Origin: Zeimonas sediminis
GTDB lineage: Bacteria > Pseudomonadota > Gammaproteobacteria > Burkholderiales > Burkholderiaceae_E
Direction of reading: 5' to 3'
NCBI RefSeq assembly: GCF_023721795.1
Contig: NZ_JAMQYE010000002.1
Span: 372,001 to 436,000, forward strand
Length of the DNA: 64,000 nt
Positions 40,230 to 48,809 of this stretch are shown here, piece by piece. Under the pieces are notes generated by a model. It saw nothing but the letters and a program-made list of their open reading frames with translations. It made no database searches and had not been told where the DNA came from. How positions within the stretch are numbered: the first letter of the stretch is position 1; every line of letters starts with the position of its first letter. A program made the position numbers and the translations under genes.

Positions 40230-42272
40230 GTGACCCGATCCGACCGACCCCGACGTTCCGCTTGGCGCATGCGCGCGGCGCTGCCGGCGGCCGCGATGCT
40301 CGCGATGCTGCTCGCGCTGGCGCCGTGGCCGACGGCGGCGCGCGAGTCGTCCACCGAGCAGCCCTCACGATCGCCGGCCGGGCCGCCCGCGCCGGATCGC
40401 GCGGCGGCGCCGACCGCAGCCGTTCCCGAGGCGGCGACCGGCTTCGCCGGTCACCGCGACGCGGTCCGGGGCCAGGGCTGGATGGCGGTCACCGCGAATC
40501 GCCACGCGAGCGAGGCAGCCGGGGCGATGCTCGAGGCGGGCGGCAGCGCGCTGGACGCGGCCATCGCCGCGCAGATGGTGCTCACGCTGGTCGAGCCGCA
40601 GTCTTCGGGCATCGGCGGCGGCGGCTTCCTGCTGCACTTCGACGCCGGCGCGAAGCGGCTCGAGGCCTGGGACGGGCGCGAGACCGCTCCGGCCGCCGCC
40701 GGCGAAGCCCTGCTGCTCGGCGAGGACGGCCGGCCCCTGCCCTTCTTCGAGGCGGTCGTCGGCGGGCGCTCGGTCGGCGTGCCCGGGCTGGTCCGCATGC
40801 TCGAGGCCGCCCACGCGCGGCACGGCCGCCTGCCCTGGTCGCGGCTGTTCGAGCCGGCGATCGCGCTGGCGCGCGAGGGCTTCGAGGTCGGCCCCCGGCT
40901 GCACGCGCTGCTGGAGCGCGACCCGGCGCTGCGCGCCGACCCCGAGGCCGCGGCGCTCTTCTACGACTCGAGCGGCCGGGCCTGGCCGGCCGGCCACAGG
41001 CTGCGCAACCCGGCGCTCGCCGACACGCTGGAGCGGATCGCGCGCGAAGGAAGCCTGGCCCTGCACGCCGGCCCGATCGCCCGCGACATCGTCGACAAGG
41101 TCCGCGGCCATCCGACGAACCCCGGACTGCTCGGCGAGCGCGACCTCGCCTTCTACCGGCCGATGCTGCGCGAGCCGCTCTGTGTCGATCACGGCGAGCA
41201 CCGGATCTGCGGCATGCCGCCGCCGTCGTCGGGGGGCGCGACCGTGGCGCAGATCCTGAAGCTCTGGCGCGCCGCGCCGGCGCGGCTGACCGTGGCGGCT
41301 GCCGAGCGCGACCGGTCGGGCGCGCCGCTCGGCCCGGGCGGCGGCGCGCTCGACCCGGCCGGTGCCCACCGCTTCGCCGAGGCCGGCAAGCTCGCGTTCG
41401 CCGACCGCGACCGATACCTGGCCGACCCGGAATTCGCCGCCTCGTCGTCGCCGGGCTTCCTGTCGGCCCTGCTCGACGACGCCTACCTCGCAGGTCGCGC
41501 CGCGGCGATCGGCCCGCGCGCGCTGCCGACACCGGTCGCCCCGGGCGTCCCCCGCGCGGTGTCCTCCGCCTCGCGCGCGGCCCGCATGCCCGGCCCTGCC
41601 GCCTCGCTGGAGCAACCGGCCACCACCCACATGTCGATCGTCGATGCGCGCGGCAACGCGCTGTCGCTGACCTCGTCGATCGAGAGCGCCTTCGGCGCGC
41701 GCCTGATGGTCCGCGGCTTCCTGCTGAACAACCAGCTGACCGACTTCTCGTTCCCTGCAAGCGCCGACGGCAGGCCGGTCGCCAACCGGGTCGAGGCGGG
41801 CAAGCGCCCGCGCAGCTCGATGGCGCCGACGATCGCGTTCGACCGCGCGAGCGGCAGGCCGGTGCTCGTGATCGGCTCGCCGGGCGGCCCGTCGATCATC
41901 AATCACGTCGCGCGCAGCCTGATCGCGATCCTCGACGAGGGCGTCGATCCCCAGCGGGCCGTGTCGCTGCCGAACCTGGGCAACCGCAACGGCGCCACCG
42001 AGCTCGAGCGCGACCGCGCGCCGGCCGTGCTGGCCGCCGCGCTGCGCGACCGCGGGCACCGGGTCGAACTGGTGCCGATGACCAGCGGCCTGCACGCGAT
42101 CGCACTGGACTGCCGGGCGCCCGCGCGTCAGGATCGGGGCTGCCTGCTGACCGGCGCGGTCGACCCGCGCCGCGAGGGGGCGGTGGTCACTGCACGACCG
42201 GCGGCGCCGGCCACCGTCGGCCGCGAGGCGGCGCCCCCGGCGCAACGGCGTCCGACAACCGGAGAGCGATGA
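40230..42272 (+). CDS. ggt: Gamma-glutamyltransferase
   Basis: A 680-residue periplasmic enzyme that hydrolyses glutathione or transfers its gamma-glutamyl group. An N-terminal signal (AALPAAAMLAMLLALAPW) is followed by a Pro/Ala-rich linker of about 45 residues not usual in the family. Large-subunit motifs include MVLTLVEPQSSGIGGGGFLL and GRSVGVPG. Autocleavage occurs before the catalytic Thr in QPATTHMSIVD. PSSGGATVAQIL, PRSSMAPTI and GSPGGPSIINHV complete the small subunit. The GTG start is close to a -10-like hexamer. It is coupled to the KTSC gene by ATGA. Confidence 0.93.
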   Translation: MTRSDRPRRSAWRMRAALPAAAMLAMLLALAPWPTAARESSTEQPSRSPAGPPAPDRAAAPTAAVPEAATGFAGHRDAVRGQGWMAVTANRHASEAAGAMLEAGGSALDAAIAAQMVLTLVEPQSSGIGGGGFLLHFDAGAKRLEAWDGRETAPAAAGEALLLGEDGRPLPFFEAVVGGRSVGVPGLVRMLEAAHARHGRLPWSRLFEPAIALAREGFEVGPRLHALLERDPALRADPEAAALFYDSSGRAWPAGHRLRNPALADTLERIAREGSLALHAGPIARDIVDKVRGHPTNPGLLGERDLAFYRPMLREPLCVDHGEHRICGMPPPSSGGATVAQILKLWRAAPARLTVAAAERDRSGAPLGPGGGALDPAGAHRFAEAGKLAFADRDRYLADPEFAASSSPGFLSALLDDAYLAGRAAAIGPRALPTPVAPGVPRAVSSASRAARMPGPAASLEQPATTHMSIVDARGNALSLTSSIESAFGARLMVRGFLLNNQLTDFSFPASADGRPVANRVEAGKRPRSSMAPTIAFDRASGRPVLVIGSPGGPSIINHVARSLIAILDEGVDPQRAVSLPNLGNRNGATELERDRAPAVLAAALRDRGHRVELVPMTSGLHAIALDCRAPARQDRGCLLTGAVDPRREGAVVTARPAAPATVGREAAPPAQRRPTTGER

Positions 42273-42550
42273 TGGAAAGACGCAGGATCGGCGGCGGCCG
42301 GCTGAAGTCGGCCGGCTACGACGCGGGCGAACAGCGCCTCGAGATCGAGTTCGTCGACGGCTCGCTGAAGGCCTTCAAGTCGGTGCCGGCCGAGGTCTGG
42401 CGGCGCTTCGTGGCCTCGCCCAACCCGGCCAGTTTCTATGCCGACCGGATCGAGGAGGAGTATGCGTTCGACGCGGGACGGGCAGCCGGCGGCAGCGGCG
42501 CGCGCGCGAAACTCGACTCGCTGTTCGGGCCGGGGCCGAGCGAAGGCTGA
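42269..42550 (+). CDS. KTSC domain protein
   Basis: A 93-residue protein with an N-terminal KTSC domain (SAGYDAGEQRLEIEFVDGSLKAF then [23 protein letters not shown]). KTSC domains occur alone or next to lysyl-tRNA synthetase-like and phage proteins, and their function is unknown. The family-naming Lys-Thr-Ser-Cys residues are not clearly present. The two ATGs at 42269 and 42272 overlap the ggt stop. Its final 115 bp overlap the 3' end of the convergent MFS gene. Confidence 0.8.
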   Translation: MMERRRIGGGRLKSAGYDAGEQRLEIEFVDGSLKAFKSVPAEVWRRFVASPNPASFYADRIEEEYAFDAGRAAGGSGARAKLDSLFGPGPSEG

Positions 42551-43809
42551 CCCCCGCTGCCCGCCGGCCGCTCGCCGGCATCGGGGCGCTCGTCGATCAG
42601 CCAGGCGAGCGCCGCGGCGGCCAGCGCCAGCGCGATCGAGGCGAACCACATCACGTCGTACGAGCCGCTGGCCGCGTAGCTCTGGCCGGCGATCCACACG
42701 CCGGTGGCGCTGCCGATCTGGTGGCTCAGGAACACGAAGCCGCCCAGCGTGGCCGCGTAGCGCAGCCCGAAGATCTGCCCGACCAGGCCCATCGTGAGCG
42801 GCACGGTGCTCAGCCACAGAAGGCCCATGCCGGCCGCGAATAGGTACAGCGAGGCCGGCGAGACCGGCAGCACCAGCAGCAGCACCACGAAGACCGCGCG
42901 CAGCGCGTAGACCCAGCCCAGCAGCATCTTCTTGCTGTGCCGCCCGCCGAGCCAGCCCACCGCGAAGGAGCCGATCACGTTGAACAGGCCGATCGTCGCG
43001 ATCGCCATCGCGCCGTGGCTGGCCGCCAGCCCGTTGTCGACCACGTAGGCCGGCAGGTGCAGCGTGATGAAGGCCAGCTGGAAGCCGCAGACGAAGTAGC
43101 TGCCGGCCAGCAGCGCGAACGGCTTGCGGCGGAAGGCGTCGCGGATCGCCGCCCAGAGCGACGGGCCGGTGTCGACCGCGTGCTCGGCCGCCGGCTGGCC
43201 GCCGGCGGCGTGCGAGGCCGAGGCGGCGCCGCGCCCGAACATCGCCCAGGCGAGCGGCGCGATCGCCGCCACTGCGACCGACATGATCAGGAGCGCCGCG
43301 GGCCAGTCGAAGGCCTCGATCAGCAGGTGCCCGGCGGGCACGACCAGGAACTGGCCGAGCGAGCCGCCGGCATTGGCCACGCCCAGCGCGGCGCTGCGCG
43401 CCATCGGCGACGTGGCGCGGCCGATCGCCGGCATCACCAGCGCCGAGGTCGTGCCGCCCTGGCCGATGCCCACCATCAGTCCGAAGAACAGGATCAGCCC
43501 GGCCTGCGAGCTCACGAAAAGCGTGCCGGCGAGCCCTGCCGCGTAGAGCAGCGCGGCCAGCGCGATCGCGCGCACCGCGCCGAAGCGGTCGGCGAGCATG
43601 CCCATCAGGATCGCGCCGGCGCCCCAGGCCAGGTTCTGCAGCGCGAAGGTGTTCGAGAAGAACTCGCGGCTCCAGCCGTGCGTGAGCAGCATCGGCTGCA
43701 TGAAGATGCCGGCGGTGGCGCGAACGCCCATCGACAGCAGCAGGATCAGCGCGCCGATCAGCACGATTCGCGAGAACGCGCCAGCCTGCGCGTCGGGGTG
43801 GGAGCTCAT
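42436..43809 (-). CDS. MFS transporter
   Basis: A 457-residue major facilitator with twelve helices. The loop 2-3 signature is [23 protein letters not shown], and [16 protein letters not shown] plus [16 protein letters not shown] fit the monocarboxylate-porter/oxalate-formate branch. The transport core ends near [11 protein letters not shown]. The last 40 or so residues (Gly/Pro/Ser-rich) are read antisense to the KTSC gene and look like an extension produced by loss of an earlier stop. Substrate unknown. Confidence 0.88.
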   Translation of the reverse strand: MSSHPDAQAGAFSRIVLIGALILLLSMGVRATAGIFMQPMLLTHGWSREFFSNTFALQNLAWGAGAILMGMLADRFGAVRAIALAALLYAAGLAGTLFVSSQAGLILFFGLMVGIGQGGTTSALVMPAIGRATSPMARSAALGVANAGGSLGQFLVVPAGHLLIEAFDWPAALLIMSVAVAAIAPLAWAMFGRGAASASHAAGGQPAAEHAVDTGPSLWAAIRDAFRRKPFALLAGSYFVCGFQLAFITLHLPAYVVDNGLAASHGAMAIATIGLFNVIGSFAVGWLGGRHSKKMLLGWVYALRAVFVVLLLVLPVSPASLYLFAAGMGLLWLSTVPLTMGLVGQIFGLRYAATLGGFVFLSHQIGSATGVWIAGQSYAASGSYDVMWFASIALALAAAALAWLIDERPDAGERPAGSGGQPSLGPGPNSESSFARAPLPPAARPASNAYSSSIRSA

Positions 43810-43934
43810 CCTGGATCCGGGTAGTTGTCGAGCGACCGCGACGGAACCGGCGCGGGAAATGCGATCATCAGGATACTCCGTTGCCCGCCGGGCCGCCCCG
43901 GCGCCAGCTGCCGCCCGTTCCCTTTTCGCCCGTC

Positions 43935-45164
43935 ATGCAAGCAGCGAGCCCCCTGCCCGCCGGTACCCGCTGGTGGATCCTGTGCCGCGTCGTCGACAAC
44001 TTCGGCGATGCCGGCGTCTGCTGGCGGCTGGCCCGGCAGCTCGCCCGCGAGCACGAGGCTGCGGTTACGCTGTTCATCGACCGGCCCGAGCTGGTCGACC
44101 GGCTGGCGGGCGGCACGCCGACCGAGGCCGGCGTCGTCGTCGCACCCTGGCCCCTCGCGCCCTGGCAGGGCGCAGCCCCGGCGCCGGACGCCGTCGTTTC
44201 CGCCTTCGGCTGCGAGCCTCCCGACTGGATCCGCGCGATGCTGGCCGGCGCGCCGGCGCGGCCGGCCTGGATCCACCTCGAATACCTGAGCGCCGAGCCC
44301 TGGGTCGACGGCTGCCACGGCCTCGCCTCGGTCAAGCCCGCCGACGGCGCCGTCGAGCATTTCTTCTATCCGGGTTTCACCGCCGCCACCGGCGGCCTGC
44401 TGCGCGAGCGCGACGCGCTGGCGCCGGCCGACCGGCCCGCCGGGGCCGAACGCGCGGCCGCGCTGGCGCGCCTTTGCGGCCGCGCGTCGCTGCCCGGCGA
44501 GCGCGTCGTCTCGCTGTTCTGCTATCCGGACTCGCCGCTCGAGGACCTGCTGCCCGCGCTGGCCGCCGGCGACCGGCCGACGCTGCTGCTGGTTCCCGAA
44601 GGCATCGCGCCGGACGCGCCGGAGGCCTTCGCGGGCGCCGGCCTGGCCCCGGACGACCCGCCCGCGCATCGCGGAAGCCTGCGGATCGCGCGGATCCGCT
44701 TCCTGCCGCAGGACGGCTACGACGCCTTGCTGCGGCTGTGCGACCTGAACTTCGTGCGCGGCGAGGATTCGTGGATCCGCGCGCACTGGGCGAGGCGGCC
44801 CTTCGTCTGGCAGCCCTACCGCCAGCCCGACGGCGCCCACCATGCGAAGCTCGACGCCTTCCTGGCCCGGCTGCGCGCCGCGGCGGTCGGCGCAACCGGG
44901 GCAGCGGCGGGCGACGAGCCCGCGGCGACCGGGGAAGCGAAAGCAGTCACGAGCGAGACGAAGGCGGCCATCGGCGACGCGGTCGACGCGATCGAATCGC
45001 TGATGCGCGCCTGGTCGGGCCGGGGCGACGCCGGGGCTGCCTGGCAGGATTTCGAGCGCGTCGCCGCGCCTGCCGAATCGGCCTTCCGCCGCTGGACCGA
45101 CAGCCTGCTCGGGCAGGCCGATCTCGCGACCAACCTGGCCGAGTGGCTGCGCGGCAGGCTATAA
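43935..45164 (+). CDS. earP: EF-P arginine rhamnosyltransferase EarP
   Basis: A 409-residue GT-B glycosyltransferase that transfers rhamnose from dTDP-rhamnose to Arg32 of elongation factor P. The N-terminus [25 protein letters not shown], containing the catalytic Asp region, and the C-terminal [25 protein letters not shown] (cited in part) are EarP hallmarks. The start is set at [10 protein letters not shown] because the family begins just before the WILCRVVDN strand; an upstream TTG is possible. The stop codon lies within the -10 hexamer of efp. Confidence 0.94.
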   Translation: MQAASPLPAGTRWWILCRVVDNFGDAGVCWRLARQLAREHEAAVTLFIDRPELVDRLAGGTPTEAGVVVAPWPLAPWQGAAPAPDAVVSAFGCEPPDWIRAMLAGAPARPAWIHLEYLSAEPWVDGCHGLASVKPADGAVEHFFYPGFTAATGGLLRERDALAPADRPAGAERAAALARLCGRASLPGERVVSLFCYPDSPLEDLLPALAAGDRPTLLLVPEGIAPDAPEAFAGAGLAPDDPPAHRGSLRIARIRFLPQDGYDALLRLCDLNFVRGEDSWIRAHWARRPFVWQPYRQPDGAHHAKLDAFLARLRAAAVGATGAAAGDEPAATGEAKAVTSETKAAIGDAVDAIESLMRAWSGRGDAGAAWQDFERVAAPAESAFRRWTDSLLGQADLATNLAEWLRGRL

Positions 45165-45165
45165 T
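45160..45165 (+). promoter_or_regulatory. efp: -10 element of efp within the earP stop
   Basis: A perfect TATAAT 46 bp before the efp start. It includes the earP TAA stop codon. Only a weak -35 (TGGCCG, 18-bp spacing) is visible inside earP. Confidence 0.6.
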
Positions 45166-45211
45166 TTCCGGTTTATCAGCATCGGCCAGAAATGGCCCGG
45201 GACCGCATCCG

Positions 45212-45775
45212 ATGAAAATCGCTCAGGAACTCCGCACCGGCAACGTCGTCATGATCGGCAAGGACCCGATGGTGGTCCTCAAGGCCGAGTACAACAAGTC
45301 GGGCCGCAACGCAGCCGTCGTCAAGATGAAGCTGAAGAACCTCCTCAACAACTCGGGCACCGAGACGGTCTACAAGGCCGACGAGAAGTTCGACGTCGTC
45401 ATCCTCGACAAGAAGGAAGTCACCTACTCGTACTTCGCCGACCCGATGTACGTGTTCATGGACGCCGACTACAACCAGTACGAAGTCGAAGCCGAGAGCA
45501 TGGGCGACGCGCTGAACTACGTCGAGGAAGGCATGCAGTGCGAGGTGACCTTCTACGAAGGCCGCGCGATCTCGGTCGAGCTGCCGACCACGCTGGTCCG
45601 CGAGGTCGAGTACACCGAGCCGGCCGTCAAGGGCGACACCTCGGGCAAGGTGATGAAGCCCGCGCGCATCAAGCCGACCGGCTTCGAGCTGCCGGTCCCT
45701 GCGTTCGTCGAGATCGGCGACAAGATCGAGATCGACACCCGCACCGGCGAGTACCGCTCGCGCGTCAAGGCCTGA
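45212..45775 (+). CDS. efp: Elongation factor P
   Basis: A 187-residue three-domain factor that relieves ribosome stalling at polyproline. The modified loop reads [11 protein letters not shown] and places Arg at residue 32, the EarP type (the EpmA type has Lys). Domain III has the conserved [12 protein letters not shown]. The start [11 protein letters not shown] is typical. It follows earP directly, so writer enzyme and substrate are encoded together, and it also has its own promoter for high expression. Confidence 0.98.
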   Translation: MKIAQELRTGNVVMIGKDPMVVLKAEYNKSGRNAAVVKMKLKNLLNNSGTETVYKADEKFDVVILDKKEVTYSYFADPMYVFMDADYNQYEVEAESMGDALNYVEEGMQCEVTFYEGRAISVELPTTLVREVEYTEPAVKGDTSGKVMKPARIKPTGFELPVPAFVEIGDKIEIDTRTGEYRSRVKA

Positions 45776-45828
45776 TCGTCTTCCGGGCACGGCCCGGTTC
45801 GCCGGCCACTCGCAGCCGGCGGCGTCTT

Positions 45829-45851
45829 CCGGGCCGGCCACGCCGGCCCGG
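45829..45851. terminator. Hairpin between convergent efp and response-regulator genes
   Basis: A 10-bp perfect stem CCGGGCCGGC/GCCGGCCCGG with a CAC loop, followed on the plus strand by CCGCTTTC. A weak or bidirectional terminator. Confidence 0.45.
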
Positions 45852-45857
45852 CCGCTT

Positions 45858-46694
45858 TCAGGCCGGAACCGGCGCCCCGCCGTCCTCGCGCCGCGCCACG
45901 CGGCGAAGGTGTCGCGTCAGCGTCTCGCGCAACGACTGCAGGGTCACCGGCTTGACCAGGTAGCTGTTGCAGCCGGCCAGCGCGCCGCGCGCCAGGTCGA
46001 AGGGCGAGGACCGGCTGGTAAGGATCACCACCGGCATGCCGCGCAGCGAGCGGTTCTTCTTGATCAGCCGCGTCAGCCTGTAGCCGTCCATGTCGGGCAT
46101 CACCACGTCGGCCAGCACCAGCTCGTAGCGGCGCATGCCGAGCTGCTCGAGCGCTTCGCCGGCGCTCGCGACCGCCTCGCAGTCGATGCCCATCTGCCGC
46201 AGCGCGGTGCCGAGCTGCCGCCGGACGGTCGGGCTGTCGTCCACCACCAGCACCCGCGGCCTGCGCAGCACGCCGAAGTCCGAGACCACCAGCCCGGGCC
46301 TCGCCGCCGCCGAGGCTTCGTGCTCGCGCTTCTTCTGGATCTGCCGGTCGACGACCCGGTTCAGCGTGAACAGCACCTGGGCCACGAAGGCCTGGACCAG
46401 CAGGTCGTCCTGCTGCCGGGACGGGTCGGCGCGCCGCCCCACCCGCACGACGGTCTCGCGATCGACGACCTTGGTCAGCTTCTCGAACAGGTTGGGCCCG
46501 CCGTGCACGGTCATGTCGACCAGCGCCACGTCGAAGTTCCCCGGCCCGCGCGAGGTCGCGATCGAGAACCGGTAGCGGTTGTGGTGGGCGTGGCGCAGCA
46601 CGATCTCGAGCAGCTTGCGGAAGCGCGTGGCGAGTCCGAAGACCGCCACCTTGAACTCCGGGCGCTCGTCATGGGTCGGATGTCGTTCGGTCAT
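45858..46694 (-). CDS. Response regulator with a degenerate and an intact receiver domain
   Basis: A 278-residue protein with two receiver-like halves and no DNA-binding domain. The N-terminal half (about residues 12-115) keeps FDVALVDMTVHGG but lacks the acidic pocket and the conserved Lys, so it looks inactive. The C-terminal half (from about residue 150) is complete: VLVVDDSPTVRRQL, phosphoacceptor in LADVVMPDMDGY, TSRSS and LVKPV. A basic linker (DRQIQKKREHEASAA) joins them. No kinase gene is adjacent. It probably acts by protein contact, as for CheY-like or PatA-like regulators; its target is unknown. Confidence 0.82.
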   Translation of the reverse strand: MTERHPTHDERPEFKVAVFGLATRFRKLLEIVLRHAHHNRYRFSIATSRGPGNFDVALVDMTVHGGPNLFEKLTKVVDRETVVRVGRRADPSRQQDDLLVQAFVAQVLFTLNRVVDRQIQKKREHEASAAARPGLVVSDFGVLRRPRVLVVDDSPTVRRQLGTALRQMGIDCEAVASAGEALEQLGMRRYELVLADVVMPDMDGYRLTRLIKKNRSLRGMPVVILTSRSSPFDLARGALAGCNSYLVKPVTLQSLRETLTRHLRRVARREDGGAPVPA

Positions 46695-46730
46695 GTCAGC
46701 GGGTTCCGGCAGGCCGTGCGATTCGGACGG

Positions 46731-46736
46731 ATTTTA
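46731..46736 (-). promoter_or_regulatory. Candidate -10 element of the response-regulator gene
   Basis: TAAAAT (5 of 6) on the minus strand, 37 bp upstream of the start; TTGCCC at 46756-46761 could be a -35 with long 19-bp spacing. Confidence 0.3.
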
Positions 46737-46833
46737 AGCGCAGCACCGCCCCGATGGGCAATCGTTTTCTTCGCCAAAAATGCTTTTTTCACAGAGACTT
46801 GCAGTCGGCTCGAGAGAAACGACCTGAGCACCC

Positions 46834-48117
46834 TCAGTAGCCGAGGGCATTGGGTAGCCACAGCACCAGGTCGGGGACAGCTACCAGCGCCACCAGCGCC
46901 ACCATCATCGAGAAGACGAACCAGATCGCCCAGCGCGCCGTCTGCTCGATCGCGACCCCGGCGAGCCGGGCCGAGACCATCAGGTTGACCGCGACCGGCG
47001 GCGTGAACTGCCCGATCGCGACCATGAAGGTGAGCAACACGCCGAACCACACCGGGTCCCACGCGTAGGCCCGCATCAGCGGCACCAGCAGCGGCACGAA
47101 GATCAGGAAGATCGAGATGCCGTCGAGCACCATGCCCACCAGGAGCAGCACCAGGATCACCACCGCCAGCGCCGCCCAGGAGCCGAGGATGCCGTCCTGG
47201 GCGATCTTCGCGATCGGGTCGACGATGCCCAGCGTGCTCACCGTGTACGCGAAGATGCTGGCCAGCGCCACGACGACCATGATGAGTCCCGAGGTCTCGG
47301 CCGCATCGACCAGGATGTCGACGAGCTCGCGCAGGCCGATCGTGCGGTAGACGACCATGCCGACGAACACGCCGTAGACCACGGCGACGACGGCCGCCTC
47401 CGTCGGCGTGAACCAGCCCAGCCTCATCCCGCCGAGGATCAGCACCGGCGCGAAGAGGCCCCAGCTCGCTTCGCGCAGCGCGCGCCAGAATGGCGGCCTC
47501 GGCTCGCCGGCCTCGTTCATGCCGAAGCCGTGGCGGCGGGCCAGCCAGACCGCCGGGACCATCAGCGCGAGCCCCGCCAGGACGCCCGGCACCATGCCCG
47601 CGGCGAACAGCGCCGGCACCGAGGCCCCCGGCACCAGCACCGAGTAGACGATGAACGCGATCGACGGCGGGATCAGGATGTCGACTGCCGCCGCGGAGCC
47701 GATCACCGCTGCCGAGTACGCGCGCGGATAGCCGGCTCGCGCCATCGCGCCGAGCATCACGCCGCCGACCGCGGCGGCAGTGGCCGGTCCGGAGCCGGAG
47801 ATGCCGCCCATGAACATCGCCACGCCGATCGCAACCAGCGGCAGCATTCCGGGGCCGCGCCCGACCAGCGCCACCGCGAAGTCGACCAATCGCTTCGCCA
47901 CGCCCGAGCGCTCGAATACCGCTCCGACCAGCACGAACATCGGCAGCGCCAGCAGCGGGTACTTCGCGATGCCGGCGTAGAAGTTGTTGGGGATCGACAG
48001 CCAGCCGAGCTCGGCCAGCCCGATGCCTACCGCGCCCGCCAGCGCGAGCGCGACGCCGATCGGCACGCCGAGCAGCATCAGCGCGATGAAGGCGGCGAAG
48101 ATCGCGAATCCGGTCAT
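46834..48117 (-). CDS. TRAP transporter large permease (DctM-type)
   Basis: A 427-residue protein with about twelve hydrophobic helices, of DctM length. Family motifs are LLALPMFVLVGAVFERSGVAKRLVDF, GGISGSGPATAAAVGGVM, PPSIAFIVYSVL and FTPPVAVNLMVSARLAG. It forms the sodium-driven translocation channel for an organic acid with the small permease and the periplasmic binding protein encoded upstream. The ATG overlaps the small-permease stop by four bases. Confidence 0.93.
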   Translation of the reverse strand: MTGFAIFAAFIALMLLGVPIGVALALAGAVGIGLAELGWLSIPNNFYAGIAKYPLLALPMFVLVGAVFERSGVAKRLVDFAVALVGRGPGMLPLVAIGVAMFMGGISGSGPATAAAVGGVMLGAMARAGYPRAYSAAVIGSAAAVDILIPPSIAFIVYSVLVPGASVPALFAAGMVPGVLAGLALMVPAVWLARRHGFGMNEAGEPRPPFWRALREASWGLFAPVLILGGMRLGWFTPTEAAVVAVVYGVFVGMVVYRTIGLRELVDILVDAAETSGLIMVVVALASIFAYTVSTLGIVDPIAKIAQDGILGSWAALAVVILVLLLVGMVLDGISIFLIFVPLLVPLMRAYAWDPVWFGVLLTFMVAIGQFTPPVAVNLMVSARLAGVAIEQTARWAIWFVFSMMVALVALVAVPDLVLWLPNALGY

Positions 48118-48635
48118 GACGGCCTCGACTCGCGGATCAGGCGGTGCATCGCGCGGATCGCGATCGCCAGGGAAAGCAGCGGCAGCCAGATCGTGTACCA
48201 CCACTGCGGCACGCCGATGCCGGGCGAAGTGACCTCGTAGCGGTAGTCGTCCCAGAACAGGCGCAGGCCCAGCCCGAAAAGCAGCAGGAAGACCGCCACG
48301 GTCGCGAGCGAGGAGAACGCCGACAATCGACTGCGCCGGGTCGCGGTGCCGCCGAGGTAGAAGACCTCGACGCGGATGTGGCGGTCACGCACCACCGCCG
48401 CACCGGCCCCGACCATCGTGACCACGACCATCAGCCACACCGAGATCTCCTCGGTCCAGGCGAAGGACTCGCTGGTGAAGTAGCGCACCAGCACGTTGCC
48501 GAAGGTGATCGCCGTCAGCAGCGCCATCGCCAGCGCGCCGACCAGGTCCTCGGGCAGGTATCGGCGCCTGGGCGGATCCGCCTGGTCCGCCGGCGCGGTC
48601 GGATCGGGCGCTGCGTTGCGGTCCGGATCGGGCAT
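48114..48635 (-). CDS. TRAP transporter small permease (DctQ-type)
   Basis: A 173-residue protein with four helices. Family features are ITFGNVLVRYFTSESFAWTEEISVWLMV and VVRDRHIRVEVFY, followed by WDDYRYEVTSPGIGVPQWWYTIWLPL. The first 30 residues are Pro/Asp-rich and probably cytoplasmic, or the real start is downstream. It lies 174 bp after dctP with a strong hairpin terminator in between, which would lower permease expression relative to the binding protein. Confidence 0.88.
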   Translation of the reverse strand: MPDPDRNAAPDPTAPADQADPPRRRYLPEDLVGALAMALLTAITFGNVLVRYFTSESFAWTEEISVWLMVVVTMVGAGAAVVRDRHIRVEVFYLGGTATRRSRLSAFSSLATVAVFLLLFGLGLRLFWDDYRYEVTSPGIGVPQWWYTIWLPLLSLAIAIRAMHRLIRESRPS

Positions 48636-48744
48636 CGTGGTCGGGAATGTAACTGGGGTGTGGTCGGGGAGGAATCCGGGCCGCGCGGGGAACGCATCGC
48701 CGCAGGCGGCTCAGCGGGCTGCGCGCGGGGCGATCGAACTGAAA

Positions 48745-48772
48745 AAGGCCGGGACGCGCGCATCCCGGCCTT
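48745..48772 (-). terminator. Intercistronic terminator/attenuator after dctP
   Basis: On the minus strand a perfect 10-bp stem AAGGCCGGGA/TCCCGGCCTT with an 8-nt loop runs into TTTC, a clear intrinsic terminator placed between dctP and the permease genes. Confidence 0.85.
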
Positions 48773-48809
48773 CGGCGCCGGCCGCGGCGTGCCGCGGCCG
48801 GGACTCGGA

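Noticed and set aside
46770-46800. AAAAATGCTTTTTT as a terminator of the TRAP operon or regulator gene
   Set aside because: There is no GC stem; the A/T runs cannot form a stable hairpin.
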